From a virus: a stretch of 33,267 nucleotides of DNA. A program made the translations under genes and the position numbers. Shown here in pieces: positions 17,152 to 24,229 of this stretch; the first letter of the stretch is position 1, and each line of letters opens with the position of its first letter. The notes under the pieces are model-generated. The model saw only the letters and a list, made by a program, of their open reading frames with translations. It did not search any database and was not told where the DNA came from. The DNA is taken from IMG/VR virus record IMGVR_UViG_3300031351_000008, positions 1-33,267 of that record, one strand, 5' to 3'.

Positions 17152-18035
17152 TACGAATAACTCACCTGTCTTAATCTCGGTTGATAAACTGAAGGACGCT
17201 CACCCCTCATATAAGGTGTTTGTCCGTAGAATTCCTGATATAAGTCAGCTTGTTCCCCAGTAAGATATTGTCCGAATCCTTGTTCTAACTGCGCTTCAGC
17301 AGCCCTTTGTTCTTCTCTGGTAGGATAGCCTACTTGTTTTGGTTGGGTAGCTTCAAACCTTCGGCTTAATTCAGGGAACATATCGGTCATCCAGTTTTGA
17401 TAATAGACCGACTCTCCACCTAACGCTTCCTGTTGTTTATAAAAGGCTGGGCTATATTGTGGCGAAGGCTGATAGGCTTCCTGTGCCGATTCATACGACC
17501 TCTGCCTTGACCAGTCGTAATACTCGTCTGCTTCCTGCTGTCTCGTTTCAGCTTCCGTATATCTCCCCATCCACGCATCTTGCTGTCTCTGGGCACGGTC
17601 ATAATTAGTAACGAAATCGTCAAGAGTAGTAGTATAAAAGTCCCCTGGTTCTCTATAAGAAGCTAAATCACGATACTGTTGATATTCTCCCGAAGCCTCA
17701 GTTTCCCATTCCCCTAACTGTTCATTGGCGACCTCGTAGTTATCAAAGAAGTCTTTAATGGCTTCGAAATATACATCGTCAGGGTCTCGATATAACGCGG
17801 CATAATTCTTATACCTTTCATAAGCCTTCTTCTGTGTCGAGGTCCATTCTTCGGTAGGTTCTTCTTCAGGCGGCTCTTCCCCATTTCCGTCAGATGGGGG
17901 ATATTCCTTTTTCCACTTATCCAAGTTAGCGAAATAGTCATCTATGCTCGTAGGCCAAGGATAATTTGCCCCTTGATAAGTTTTCAGGAAGTTGAGGTAG
18001 TAATTGTATTCAACTATTTGTTCTGGAGTCCACAT
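17151..18035 (-). CDS. Tyr-rich protein with three internal repeats
   Basis: 294 residues. Three repeats of about 40 residues (near 3-42, 64-108 and 112-152) share the plan Y-x-x-Y, Leu, Tyr, Pro/Asp, then (I/L)DDYF or KDFFDNY and a polar helix end. An acidic Pro-Glu linker (EEPPEEEPTEE) separates the first two. The C-terminal half is rich in Gln, Tyr and Glu with a basic end. The stop overlaps the start of the 1729-residue gene (TAATG), which suggests that the products act together, perhaps as internal capsid or ejection proteins. No family recognised. Confidence 0.6.
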   Translation of the reverse strand: MWTPEQIVEYNYYLNFLKTYQGANYPWPTSIDDYFANLDKWKKEYPPSDGNGEEPPEEEPTEEWTSTQKKAYERYKNYAALYRDPDDVYFEAIKDFFDNYEVANEQLGEWETEASGEYQQYRDLASYREPGDFYTTTLDDFVTNYDRAQRQQDAWMGRYTEAETRQQEADEYYDWSRQRSYESAQEAYQPSPQYSPAFYKQQEALGGESVYYQNWMTDMFPELSRRFEATQPKQVGYPTREEQRAAEAQLEQGFGQYLTGEQADLYQEFYGQTPYMRGERPSVYQPRLRQVSYS

Positions 18036-18038
18036 GTA

Positions 18039-18773
18039 TTACCACCATGAAAAATTGCCTTTTCTAAGCCAGCCATAAGGCTGGCGATTATATGTTGGAT
18101 ATTGATATTTCTTGGGTCTTCCTTCTGGTTGTGAGGGTGTTGGAGGATATGTAGGCGCAGAAGGCTGTGCTGCTTTCGGAGGTTGTACTCTATTAGGATA
18201 TGTGCTAGGTGTAATTGTGGGAGTAGGGGTTGGGGTGAGAGTCGGGACAGGAGAAGGTGTAGAGGGAGTAGATGGAGTGGTGGGTTGAGCAAAGTATTCT
18301 ACCGCTATCTGTGCCCTTTGGGCGTTATACTCACTTTCGGATATTTTCCCGCTATGGAGTTGTAGTCCCAATAGTGCGATTCTGGACTTGAATTGGTCTA
18401 AGGTCATCCTCGCATAAGCAGGAACATCAGGTGGAGAGAAATTGTAAGGAGGCCCTTCAGAGGAAGGTGGTTGAGTTGCCCCATAAGGCGTTTGATTCGT
18501 TGGATATACAGGTGCAGTAGGAATCGTTTGCCCACCTCCCCCACCTGGCCCGATTGGGAGAGTATTCAAACCTGGTGGCATAACGGCTCCTGTCGTAGTA
18601 TCAGGTGGGGCAGGCAAGGGTTCGCCAGTCTCCGCCTGGTCGAAGTATCTTGTAGTTGCTTGTATCCTATAGGCGTTATACTCTGCCTCGGATATTTTCC
18701 CTTCAGACCACAGCCTGTAATATCGTGCTATCCTCTCCTTGAGTTGTTGTAAAGTTGTCTCTGGTCTCGCCAT
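18039..18773 (-). CDS. Protein with duplicated SHOCT-like helical hairpin and Pro-rich linkers
   Basis: 244 residues. Residues 7-45 and 123-162 are two copies of a helical hairpin: L-x-x-(F/L)K-x-RIA, then (E/S)GKISE-x-EYNA and R-x-Q. This is the pattern of SHOCT-like oligomerisation modules. They are joined by Pro/Gly/Thr-rich linkers (PSTPSTPSPVPTLTPTPTP) and end in a basic, aromatic tail GWLRKGNFSWW. The ATG overlaps the portal stop (TAATG). Probably a capsid-internal or portal-associated protein. The aromatic end recalls the YWWEK ends of the next large protein. Function is inferred. Confidence 0.6.
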   Translation of the reverse strand: MARPETTLQQLKERIARYYRLWSEGKISEAEYNAYRIQATTRYFDQAETGEPLPAPPDTTTGAVMPPGLNTLPIGPGGGGGQTIPTAPVYPTNQTPYGATQPPSSEGPPYNFSPPDVPAYARMTLDQFKSRIALLGLQLHSGKISESEYNAQRAQIAVEYFAQPTTPSTPSTPSPVPTLTPTPTPTITPSTYPNRVQPPKAAQPSAPTYPPTPSQPEGRPKKYQYPTYNRQPYGWLRKGNFSWW

Positions 18774-20449
18774 TATTTACCTCCTTGCCCTGGTGGTTGG
18801 CCTTCAGGGATACCGCCTTGTGCCTGTTGTGTTGCCTGTTTTCTTTGTGTAGCAATCACCTGTATTTGCTGGTTAATTAAATTCGCTGCAAAATCTGCCC
18901 CTAATAGCCTTAATCCCTTTTCCGCATCCCACCAATTAATTTCAGGGAATTGTTCAGTCGCTTTCTGTATTGCTACCTTCATCTTTATTGCCTCTGGGTC
19001 TTGCACTTGGGCTAGTTCCTCCCGTGCCGTGTCTATGTCAATAACTCCTAATTTAGTAGCCATCTCAATTAAGCCTAGTATCTGTATATCCTCATAAGGA
19101 TATGAGAGCTTAAAGTCCACATCCATGTAATAATCTTTGGCAGCTTCTAATTCTGCTGGGGTTACTTCTTCAATGTTATATTCTTTCCCTGACAGGATTT
19201 TACTCGTTACGGTAATTCCCTGTTTACGAAGTTGCTCACAAGCAATCTGGCAAATATCTGAATAAGAAAACTGCAACGCCTGTAGTCTCGGCAGTAAGAC
19301 TTTATTCTTATCTTCTCTTAATAACGAAAGAGCTGTCCCCGAATGTGGGGGCTGGTCTACTCCATACTCTACATCAGCGAATGTGGCTAGTTGCTCATTC
19401 CGTTGCATATTGGCGTAATCCACTTCAAAGGCTCGTGGAATATCCCTTCGGGGCAAATCCATAAATTTATGTGTATTGGGAAGATTAGCCATTGCCCCAG
19501 CATAATAAAGAGCTTTATCTATTGTAACGGGCTTGCCATCATCGCCCAGTATGTTGGGGTCATAAAGGTGAATAAGGGGTTGCTTTACTAACGCTTCGAC
19601 ATGAGAGGCAAGTAAACTTGCTTGTTGGTCTACTTGCTTATACTGCAATCTATTTGGAGCGTATATACTCTCGCCATCGAACTTGATACTAACCCCCGCA
19701 TCATCAAATATACTAGGATTAGTAGGCACGGTTACTAAACTTATCGGAGGACGTGGTAAATTGTGTGGCGTAGGTTCCTTAAGTGTGTTACTCCCCTTAT
19801 CATAAGGTGCCTGATGGCAAATGACAGTATTTATTTCCTGATTCCAATAATCCCAGACTTCTAGCGGGGCTTTATCTTTAACGTCCACATCAACACCAAA
19901 GTTGTCTTTAACGCTCTGCCGTGACCGCCATGTCCTACAAGCAAACCACAACACTCCATCTTCTCCAACGTCAAATATAAGATGTCGTGGGTCTAAGGGA
20001 AGATAGTTCCAAATTATCCTTCCGTCTTTCTCCTGGACTAAAACACGGACACCTATCCTGCCACGATTATTGTCAAACCAGATTAGAGCGTTCTTTAAGT
20101 CAGGCTTCTGTAAGCGTATCAACCTTTTGTCAGCTTCATAAAAGCCGAACCTCAGCATCCTCTCAATCTTCGATGCCAGATTTACACTCTCAGAAGAAGC
20201 AAGAGGACTGGGCGGTTTAACCCGAATGTTCATCTTTGAACGAGAAAGATAACCTTGACATTTATCAGCAAAAGCCCTCGGCCTGTTAGAAGTGCGGTTA
20301 ATTGCCCCCTCGTGATGGTCAAAATCAGGGTCATTGTTATGGTCTTTTATCTGCCAAAGGTTAAAGTCGGAATCATATCTTCCCCATAAAGGCTGAAAAT
20401 AATCTTTCCCTTTCTGGATTTTATCTTCTATTTCGTCAATTTTCTCCAT
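18773..20449 (-). CDS. Portal protein
   Basis: 558 residues, ATG at 20449 with TAGGAG upstream. The N-terminus (QPLWGRYDSDFNLWQIKD) has the usual lead-in, then NRPRAFADKCQGYLSRSKMN. The central part has beta strands of the wing (RRDIPRAFEVDYANMQRNEQ) and a later helical stem (SLLREDKNKVLLPRLQALQF, YSDICQIACEQLRKQ). The C-terminus is a Gln/Gly/Pro tail. The ring of 12 subunits forms the DNA gate and docks the terminase. It lies after the terminase and before the head genes, as usual. Very likely. Confidence 0.88.
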   Translation of the reverse strand: MEKIDEIEDKIQKGKDYFQPLWGRYDSDFNLWQIKDHNNDPDFDHHEGAINRTSNRPRAFADKCQGYLSRSKMNIRVKPPSPLASSESVNLASKIERMLRFGFYEADKRLIRLQKPDLKNALIWFDNNRGRIGVRVLVQEKDGRIIWNYLPLDPRHLIFDVGEDGVLWFACRTWRSRQSVKDNFGVDVDVKDKAPLEVWDYWNQEINTVICHQAPYDKGSNTLKEPTPHNLPRPPISLVTVPTNPSIFDDAGVSIKFDGESIYAPNRLQYKQVDQQASLLASHVEALVKQPLIHLYDPNILGDDGKPVTIDKALYYAGAMANLPNTHKFMDLPRRDIPRAFEVDYANMQRNEQLATFADVEYGVDQPPHSGTALSLLREDKNKVLLPRLQALQFSYSDICQIACEQLRKQGITVTSKILSGKEYNIEEVTPAELEAAKDYYMDVDFKLSYPYEDIQILGLIEMATKLGVIDIDTAREELAQVQDPEAIKMKVAIQKATEQFPEINWWDAEKGLRLLGADFAANLINQQIQVIATQRKQATQQAQGGIPEGQPPGQGGK

Positions 20450-20461
20450 ATATGCTCCTAT

Positions 20462-20503
20462 AAAAACAAAAGGGACCGCAAGCCTTTTACAGCCTGCGGT
20501 TCC
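20462..20503 (-). terminator. Rho-independent terminator (or attenuator) just upstream of the portal gene
   Basis: On the minus strand GGAACCGCAGGC pairs with GCTTGCGGTCCC around a small loop, followed by TTTTGTTTTT. The T run ends only a few bases before the portal ribosome site. Full termination would shut off all late genes unless there is a promoter or antitermination, so this may be a control point. Confidence 0.7.
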
Positions 20504-20531
20504 TCCGTCTTAGCTTATTAGTAAATGCTAA

Positions 20532-20948
20532 TTAGCTTTTAATCCAATCATCTCCATTCCAGACTTTGTTGTATTTCTCCTTATACACAACCCGTAAACC
20601 CACTATTTCTTTAGATTCCCTCTGATAGTCAGGATTGGTAGTAGCCCAAGTAACGCAGGTCTTATCAAAAAGATACCAATTCAAGCCACTCAATATCTGC
20701 AACTGGTCTTGGCATGGTAGCCAGTAATATAAATTCCTGTAATATCTTCGGACTACTTCAGTTGGGATTAGTTCACCCTCTGTGGCCTTGCCATCTTTGC
20801 CAGCTATTATTTTGTAATGTATAGGGTTTTTCCCCACAATCGGTGGCTCGCCATAATAACAGAATATATCGCCACATTGAGGTTTCCACGGTTCCTGTAT
20901 CTCCCCCGCCTTCTCGCACATCTTAATATAAGTTTCGCTAGTGTCCAT
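20532..20948 (-). CDS. Conserved phage protein (KMCEKA-EIQ ... LPxQDQLQ type), unknown function
   Basis: 138 residues. The sequence MDTSETYIKMCEKAGEIQ with EPWKPQCGD, and later YYWLPCQDQLQ, is a pattern shared by small proteins near terminase and head genes in many phages, commonly with WLPRQDQLQ. The ATG at 20948 has GGAGGAACC upstream that overlaps the end of the previous small gene. The gene is followed by a strong terminator. No catalytic motif. Function unknown. Confidence 0.65.
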   Translation of the reverse strand: MDTSETYIKMCEKAGEIQEPWKPQCGDIFCYYGEPPIVGKNPIHYKIIAGKDGKATEGELIPTEVVRRYYRNLYYWLPCQDQLQILSGLNWYLFDKTCVTWATTNPDYQRESKEIVGLRVVYKEKYNKVWNGDDWIKS

Positions 20949-20961
20949 AAAGGTTCCTCCT

Positions 20962-21111
20962 TTAATCCAATTTGATAGTTCTTTCTATAGTTATCAGAGT
21001 CGGCTTGCCTTCTCTGAGTTGAATTCTTATATTACCATAAGCAATAGGCCAGTCTATCTTATCAAGTTGTTCTTTGAGCTTCGCATCCTGTTGAGATTCT
21101 AATTTAGTCAT
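20962..21111 (-). CDS. Small DUF2292/YezD-like protein
   Basis: 49 residues. Core pattern DWPIAYGNIRIQLREGKP then TLITIERT matches the (I/V)xYGxIxIxxxxGK...IE plan of DUF2292 (YezD) proteins: a helix and a small sheet. The ATG follows the TAA of the terminase gene directly. Related in plan to the 54-residue protein at 29858-30022. Role in phage unknown. Confidence 0.65.
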   Translation of the reverse strand: MTKLESQQDAKLKEQLDKIDWPIAYGNIRIQLREGKPTLITIERTIKLD

Positions 21112-22530
21112 TTAAACATAAATAACAGGCTTAATGTCTGCTATCACGTGCTGGTGTTTTAACATCTGGTTGGCTATTGAGAAGCTCATTACCAAATCAT
21201 CATGTTTTAATCCCTCTGGTCGCCACGTCTTACCAACTAATTTCCAAATAAAATCCACTAGTTGTAAGACTTGAAGTTTGCAACGAGTAATCATGCTGCC
21301 ATTCTTGATATTCTCAGCCAATTCGCTTAAATAAGTCGTTCTATTGGACTGAGTTGTAGTCATACCAGCCCTTGATTTGGCTTTATCCTCATAGTAAAGG
21401 TTGGGATAGCGTAAATCTTTGAGTTTATTTAACACTGCCTCACCCAAACTATTGCTTTCTACTGCTAATATTGCATTAAAATACTTCCGGCAGAGCTTAT
21501 CTACTTCAAAAGCGAAAATGTCTGTTGAAATTATGTTCGTATTTATCACCGCAGCGACTTCCGCCTGCAATCCCTCTCTACCCAAGATAGTCAAAGTGGA
21601 GTAATCCTCCCCAATTCCCATTCCTACATCCACACCAGCGACATATCTCACCCCAACTTTAGGTTCTCTATATATCATCACCCCCATAGAAGTCGTTTCC
21701 AAGGGTTCTTCTACTCTATCTAATAATCTGTAAAGAGCATCCTTGTCAAAGAAACTCCATGCCGATAGAGGGGACAATGCTTCCTCAATACTTCGTGGGT
21801 ATTCTGCCTCTCTCTGGTGTTCTAGTGGGTATTCTCTTTTAATATCTGCCCACCAAGCCGCATCTCTGCCAGGGCGCACATCGGGAGGGTAAAAATGCGG
21901 AATAAAGTTATTCTCCCCTGCTTGTGCTGCCTTAAATATCCTCTTAGGAAGGCTATCAGCTTTTTCCTTTACAACAGTAAACACCCCGATGAGCTGTCCA
22001 CCTGCGTCTATGGTAGGCTTAATAGCTCCGTAGTTTTGTTCGGAGTAAGGGTGTTTATCCCATTCATCGGCAATTACTAATGATGCAGCTTCACCTGTTC
22101 CTGCTTGCTCAGTTGCAGGCAAGGCAGTGATTGTGCTACCCATCTCCTTGAAACCTAGTATTGTTGCAGAATTATCACTTAACGGAAATTGTAGCCAATC
22201 AGGTAAGCATTTATAAATGAATTTACACTTATTAAGAAGTATCTTTGCCTCATCCTCACCCATACTTAAAAGCAAAATCCGAGCATTCGGCTGAGTTAAT
22301 GCTTTCCGTATCGCATAAGCAGCAATTAACCAAGATAAGCCAATCTGTCGTGCTTTTAACACTACATGTAGTCGGTGCTTCTCAAAGGAGTCTATCAATT
22401 CCATTAAGTGAGGCCACATCTCAAAGTCAACTACGCCTTTGTTTGGGTCGCTGACTTTAACAAACTGGTAGAAATATCTAGGATTCCCCTTAATTTTGGC
22501 TAGTTCTACTATGTAATCATTGAGTTCCAT
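21112..22530 (-). CDS. Terminase large subunit (DNA packaging ATPase and nuclease)
   Basis: 472 residues from ATG 22530, which overlaps the upstream stop as TAATG; a start at 22566 would lengthen it into the previous gene. The Walker A variant KARQIGLS is near residues 59-66 and the Walker B LVIADEWD near 151-158. The RNase H-like nuclease has D301 (AGVDVGMG), E358 (AVESNS) and D444/D445 (KHDDLVMS). The protein pumps DNA into the capsid at the portal and cuts concatemers. Its first seven codons are copied upstream of the previous gene (see the direct repeat at 22510-22529 and 22914-22933). Confidence 0.93.
   Translation of the reverse strand: MELNDYIVELAKIKGNPRYFYQFVKVSDPNKGVVDFEMWPHLMELIDSFEKHRLHVVLKARQIGLSWLIAAYAIRKALTQPNARILLLSMGEDEAKILLNKCKFIYKCLPDWLQFPLSDNSATILGFKEMGSTITALPATEQAGTGEAASLVIADEWDKHPYSEQNYGAIKPTIDAGGQLIGVFTVVKEKADSLPKRIFKAAQAGENNFIPHFYPPDVRPGRDAAWWADIKREYPLEHQREAEYPRSIEEALSPLSAWSFFDKDALYRLLDRVEEPLETTSMGVMIYREPKVGVRYVAGVDVGMGIGEDYSTLTILGREGLQAEVAAVINTNIISTDIFAFEVDKLCRKYFNAILAVESNSLGEAVLNKLKDLRYPNLYYEDKAKSRAGMTTTQSNRTTYLSELAENIKNGSMITRCKLQVLQLVDFIWKLVGKTWRPEGLKHDDLVMSFSIANQMLKHQHVIADIKPVIYV
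22510..22529. repeat. Direct repeat, copy 1 (start of the terminase gene)
   Basis: TATGTAATCATTGAGTTCCA on the plus strand encodes the ELNDYI start of the terminase. Matches 22914-22933 with one change, a synonymous Asn codon. Confidence 0.8.
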
Positions 22531-22895
22531 TATTTGAACCAAGTATAGGGAGTGAAGTATCTCCAAGAGAAAGGTTCGCTTGCTGGTATTTGCTTGAATA
22601 TTCGCCCATTGTCATAAAGAAACCTAATTACTCGCCAATAAGCCTTTAGGGAAAACTTGACTGCTTTATACCAAAAGAAAGGTAGAGGATAATGAGCATA
22701 GATATAACACCGATAAAGATGGTCGAACCCTACTTCCCTTAACCCTAAAGCCCTAAGAATGGGGAGCATAGTGCGTTTGTTATTCTGAGTTATTCGTTCA
22801 ATAACTACACCATTTTCCCTTTCAAAAGGCTCTACCAGTCTGAAGTCCTTTATGAAATTTATTCCGTCTATAGAGTCTGTTGTTAGTTCTATCAT
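22530..22895 (-). CDS. Possible GNAT-fold remnant or unknown phage protein
   Basis: 121 residues, ATG at 22895 with AAAGGAGA upstream. The part around residues 36-68 (TQNNKRTMLPILRALGLREV then GFDHLYRCYI) looks like the C-terminal half of GNAT acetyltransferases (Asn, helix, LGF-REVG), but the N-terminal acetyl-CoA motif is absent, so this is only a hint. The end is very aromatic (SWRYFTPYTWFK). It ends on the terminase start and lies between two copies of a 20-bp direct repeat derived from the terminase start, so it may have been inserted there. Function unknown. Confidence 0.6.
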   Translation of the reverse strand: MIELTTDSIDGINFIKDFRLVEPFERENGVVIERITQNNKRTMLPILRALGLREVGFDHLYRCYIYAHYPLPFFWYKAVKFSLKAYWRVIRFLYDNGRIFKQIPASEPFSWRYFTPYTWFK

Positions 22896-22913
22896 CCATT
22901 CTCCTTTACTTTA

Positions 22914-22933
22914 TATGTAGTCATTGAGTTCCA
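22914..22933. repeat. Direct repeat, copy 2 (relic of the terminase start)
   Basis: TATGTAGTCATTGAGTTCCA: on the minus strand it reads TTG-GAA-CTC-AAT-GAC-TAC-ATA-TAA, the terminase start codons (ELNDYI) followed at once by a stop. It lies right after the stop of the 33-residue gene. Confidence 0.8.
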
Positions 22934-22934
22934 A

Positions 22935-23036
22935 TTACCGGCCCTGCCCTACTTTCTTCGTAACCTTACATCCACTCCTTCCCCTATTAGCTCTTATCCC
23001 TTTCCCTGAACCGTTATGCTTGGGTGTGTTCTTCAT
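22935..23036 (-). CDS. 33-residue basic phage protein
   Basis: MKNTPKHNGSGKGIRANRGR and then SGCKVTKKVGQGR: Gly, Arg, Lys and Asn-rich, one Cys, no hydrophobic stretch. This pattern (DGSGxGxRxNxGRGGC) occurs as a tiny gene next to terminase in other phages as far as I recall. The ATG lies inside the end of the previous gene with AAGGAAA upstream. Probably binds nucleic acid or a structural partner; unknown. Confidence 0.6.
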   Translation of the reverse strand: MKNTPKHNGSGKGIRANRGRSGCKVTKKVGQGR

Positions 23037-23160
23037 TTTCCTTTAATACATACTCCTCAAGTTTAGTGGCAAACTTTATTATTTCTTCTGCCCCTGTCCA
23101 CGCAGCCATCGTCTGGTGCGCCTGCTGTATCGCCCACATTCGTACTTGTTCTTTATTCAT
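23014..23160 (-). CDS. 48-residue helical protein
   Basis: ATG at 23160 with AAGGAGAAAATAA just upstream. Reads MNKEQVRMWAIQQAHQTMAA, then an amphipathic helix EEIIKFATKLEEYVLKE. All-helical, no cysteine. Overlaps the start of the 33-residue gene. Function unknown. Confidence 0.6.
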   Translation of the reverse strand: MNKEQVRMWAIQQAHQTMAAWTGAEEIIKFATKLEEYVLKENEEHTQA

Positions 23161-23192
23161 TTATTTTCTCCTTAAACCTTGTTTTTATATAT

Positions 23193-23534
23193 TTATGGAA
23201 TTAAATTCTCTAGCTTACGCACTAATTCTTCGCCAGATTCAGATATTTCTCCGTCTGATACAAAGCGGTAACGCCCATTAAACTCTAATCTGCCTACTAA
23301 TAAGTGTATCGCCTCATGCTTGGCGGAACGCTTAATATCCTTGTGAGGTTTATCCTTGTCGGGTAAATCGCTATTTAGCCTTACGGTGGCTACCATATCC
23401 TCTAAGTTAATGGCTATGTCGGCAAAAGACCTTTCTAACGGTTCATACTTAAAGTAAACTGCCCACCCTGTTAAGCCGAACTTCTCTTGCCACTTCTTAA
23501 ATTCCTTCTGGAATAACTCGAAGTCTTTGTTCAT
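23193..23534 (-). CDS. HExxH metallopeptidase-like protein
   Basis: 113 residues. HEAIH at 73-77 in the context RSAKHEAIHLLVGRLEF gives the two zinc-binding His and the catalytic Glu of zincins. A following Glu-rich helix (SESGEELVRKLENL) could supply the third ligand. The N-terminal part (KKWQEKFGLTGWAVYFKYEP) and the basic segment (KPHKDIKRSAK) match small phage proteins with this motif, which resemble SprT-like folds. ATG at 23534; the next gene starts 32 bases downstream of the stop. Substrate unknown. Confidence 0.7.
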   Translation of the reverse strand: MNKDFELFQKEFKKWQEKFGLTGWAVYFKYEPLERSFADIAINLEDMVATVRLNSDLPDKDKPHKDIKRSAKHEAIHLLVGRLEFNGRYRFVSDGEISESGEELVRKLENLIP

Positions 23535-23616
23535 TAAAACCCTATTTTTATATTGCGCATTTTTTAAGGGGTTACGCTGATTTATTTATGATTGATTGAT
23601 TAACTAGGGTGGGTAG

Positions 23617-23661
23617 GTAGATTGATTAGTAGGTTGATTTATTAGTAGATTGATTAGTTGG
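23617..23661. repeat. Direct repeat pair in AT-rich non-coding DNA
   Basis: GTAGATTGATTAGTAGG (23617-23633) and GTAGATTGATTAGTTGG (23645-23661) differ at one base and start 28 bases apart, inside a run of further GATT-type units from about 23588. No gene covers this stretch. It could be a protein-binding site, an origin element or a replication-slippage product. Confidence 0.55.
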
Positions 23662-23673
23662 TAGTATATATAG

Positions 23674-23826
23674 TTACTTTCTTTTCTTAGTTGGTTTAAA
23701 GCCGTGGTCTATTGCGTTAAGTAGTCTTCGTTGGGACTGAGCCTTCTTCTTAGTAGTGTGCTTGGCCTTCACTCCACCAGGGGTAGAGACTCTGTAACCG
23801 TCAACCTTCTTTATCTTTACTGGCAT
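23674..23826 (-). CDS. 50-residue basic phage protein (MPVKIKKVDGYRVSTPGG type)
   Basis: ATG at 23826 with AAGGAGGTATC upstream, the strongest site in this area. Reads MPVKIKKVDGYRVSTPGGVK then Lys/Thr, an Arg-rich helix (AQSQRRLLNAIDHG) and a basic tail. Matches my memory of a small conserved phage protein family with the VKKVxGYRVSTPGGVKAKGTT pattern near terminase genes. Possibly binds nucleic acid. Missed easily because of its size. Confidence 0.75.
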   Translation of the reverse strand: MPVKIKKVDGYRVSTPGGVKAKHTTKKKAQSQRRLLNAIDHGFKPTKKRK

Positions 23827-23849
23827 GATACCTCCTTGAATGAGTTGTA

Positions 23850-23897
23850 ATGTACCTTAGAGCCTCAAGAGAGGGGATTAAATAGGTTAAGATACAT
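23850..23897 (-). promoter_or_regulatory. RNA stem-loop upstream of the 50-residue gene
   Basis: On the minus-strand RNA ATGTATCTTA pairs with TAAGGTACAT over ten positions including one G-U pair. A small inner hairpin CCTC-TCTT-GAGG sits inside the loop. The opposite strand would have a C-A mismatch at the G-U position, so the structure favours the minus-strand RNA. It lies between two leftward genes and may be a processing or control element. Confidence 0.5.
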
Positions 23898-23938
23898 TCT
23901 ACTACCCAAGCCAATACACAAGGGCAGTTTTCGGATAC

Positions 23939-24229
23939 TTATCCCGTAACCTCCAGTAAATCACACGCTGTCCCTAAGTCTACACCATAGACTCCGACTG
24001 TTACATCATGGGCGTAATCAGGGTGATGTGAACTCTTGAAAGCGTGGCATATCTTCTCTAACCGGGGACGCCAGAAGGAATCAGTGAGCTTGTCTATAAT
24101 GTCGGGGTATGATGTAATACCCTCCCCTGTAATACCCTCTTTTGTAATACCCTGTGTAATACCCTTTCCCCTGAATCTTCGTACTGCTTCACTACTAGCC
24201 TTCTTCTGTTTCTCTTTGTCTTTATACAT
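23939..24229 (-). CDS. Phage protein with GIT repeats
   Basis: 96 residues, ATG at 24229 with AAGGAGGATA upstream; overlaps the end of the small terminase gene by eight bases. Basic N-terminus (MYKDKEKQKKASSEAVRRFR) then four Gly-Ile-Thr units (GKGITQGITKEGITGEGITS), encoded by a DNA repeat on the plus strand, GTAATACCCT. The rest (DIIDKLTDSFWRPRLEKICH, TVGVYGVDLGTACDLLEV) looks folded. Phage proteins with Gly-Val/Ile-Thr repeats after a basic helix occur next to terminases; function unknown. Confidence 0.65.
   Translation of the reverse strand: MYKDKEKQKKASSEAVRRFRGKGITQGITKEGITGEGITSYPDIIDKLTDSFWRPRLEKICHAFKSSHHPDYAHDVTVGVYGVDLGTACDLLEVTG
24113..24165. repeat. Four TGTAATACCCT units inside the GIT-repeat gene
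   Basis: Copies start at 24113, 24128, 24143 and 24155, spaced 15, 15 and 12 bases (multiples of three), so they encode Gly-Ile-Thr repeats in frame on the minus strand. A coding repeat, not a CRISPR. Confidence 0.8.

Noticed and set aside
22531-22566. Longer N-terminus of the large terminase
   Set aside because: It would run into the preceding gene; the ATG at 22530 overlaps the stop as TAATG and matches the duplicated start.
24113-24165. Short tandem repeats that might be taken for a CRISPR array
   Set aside because: Units of 11 bases with 1-4 base gaps, all in one reading frame encoding Gly-Ile-Thr. No spacers and no cas genes.
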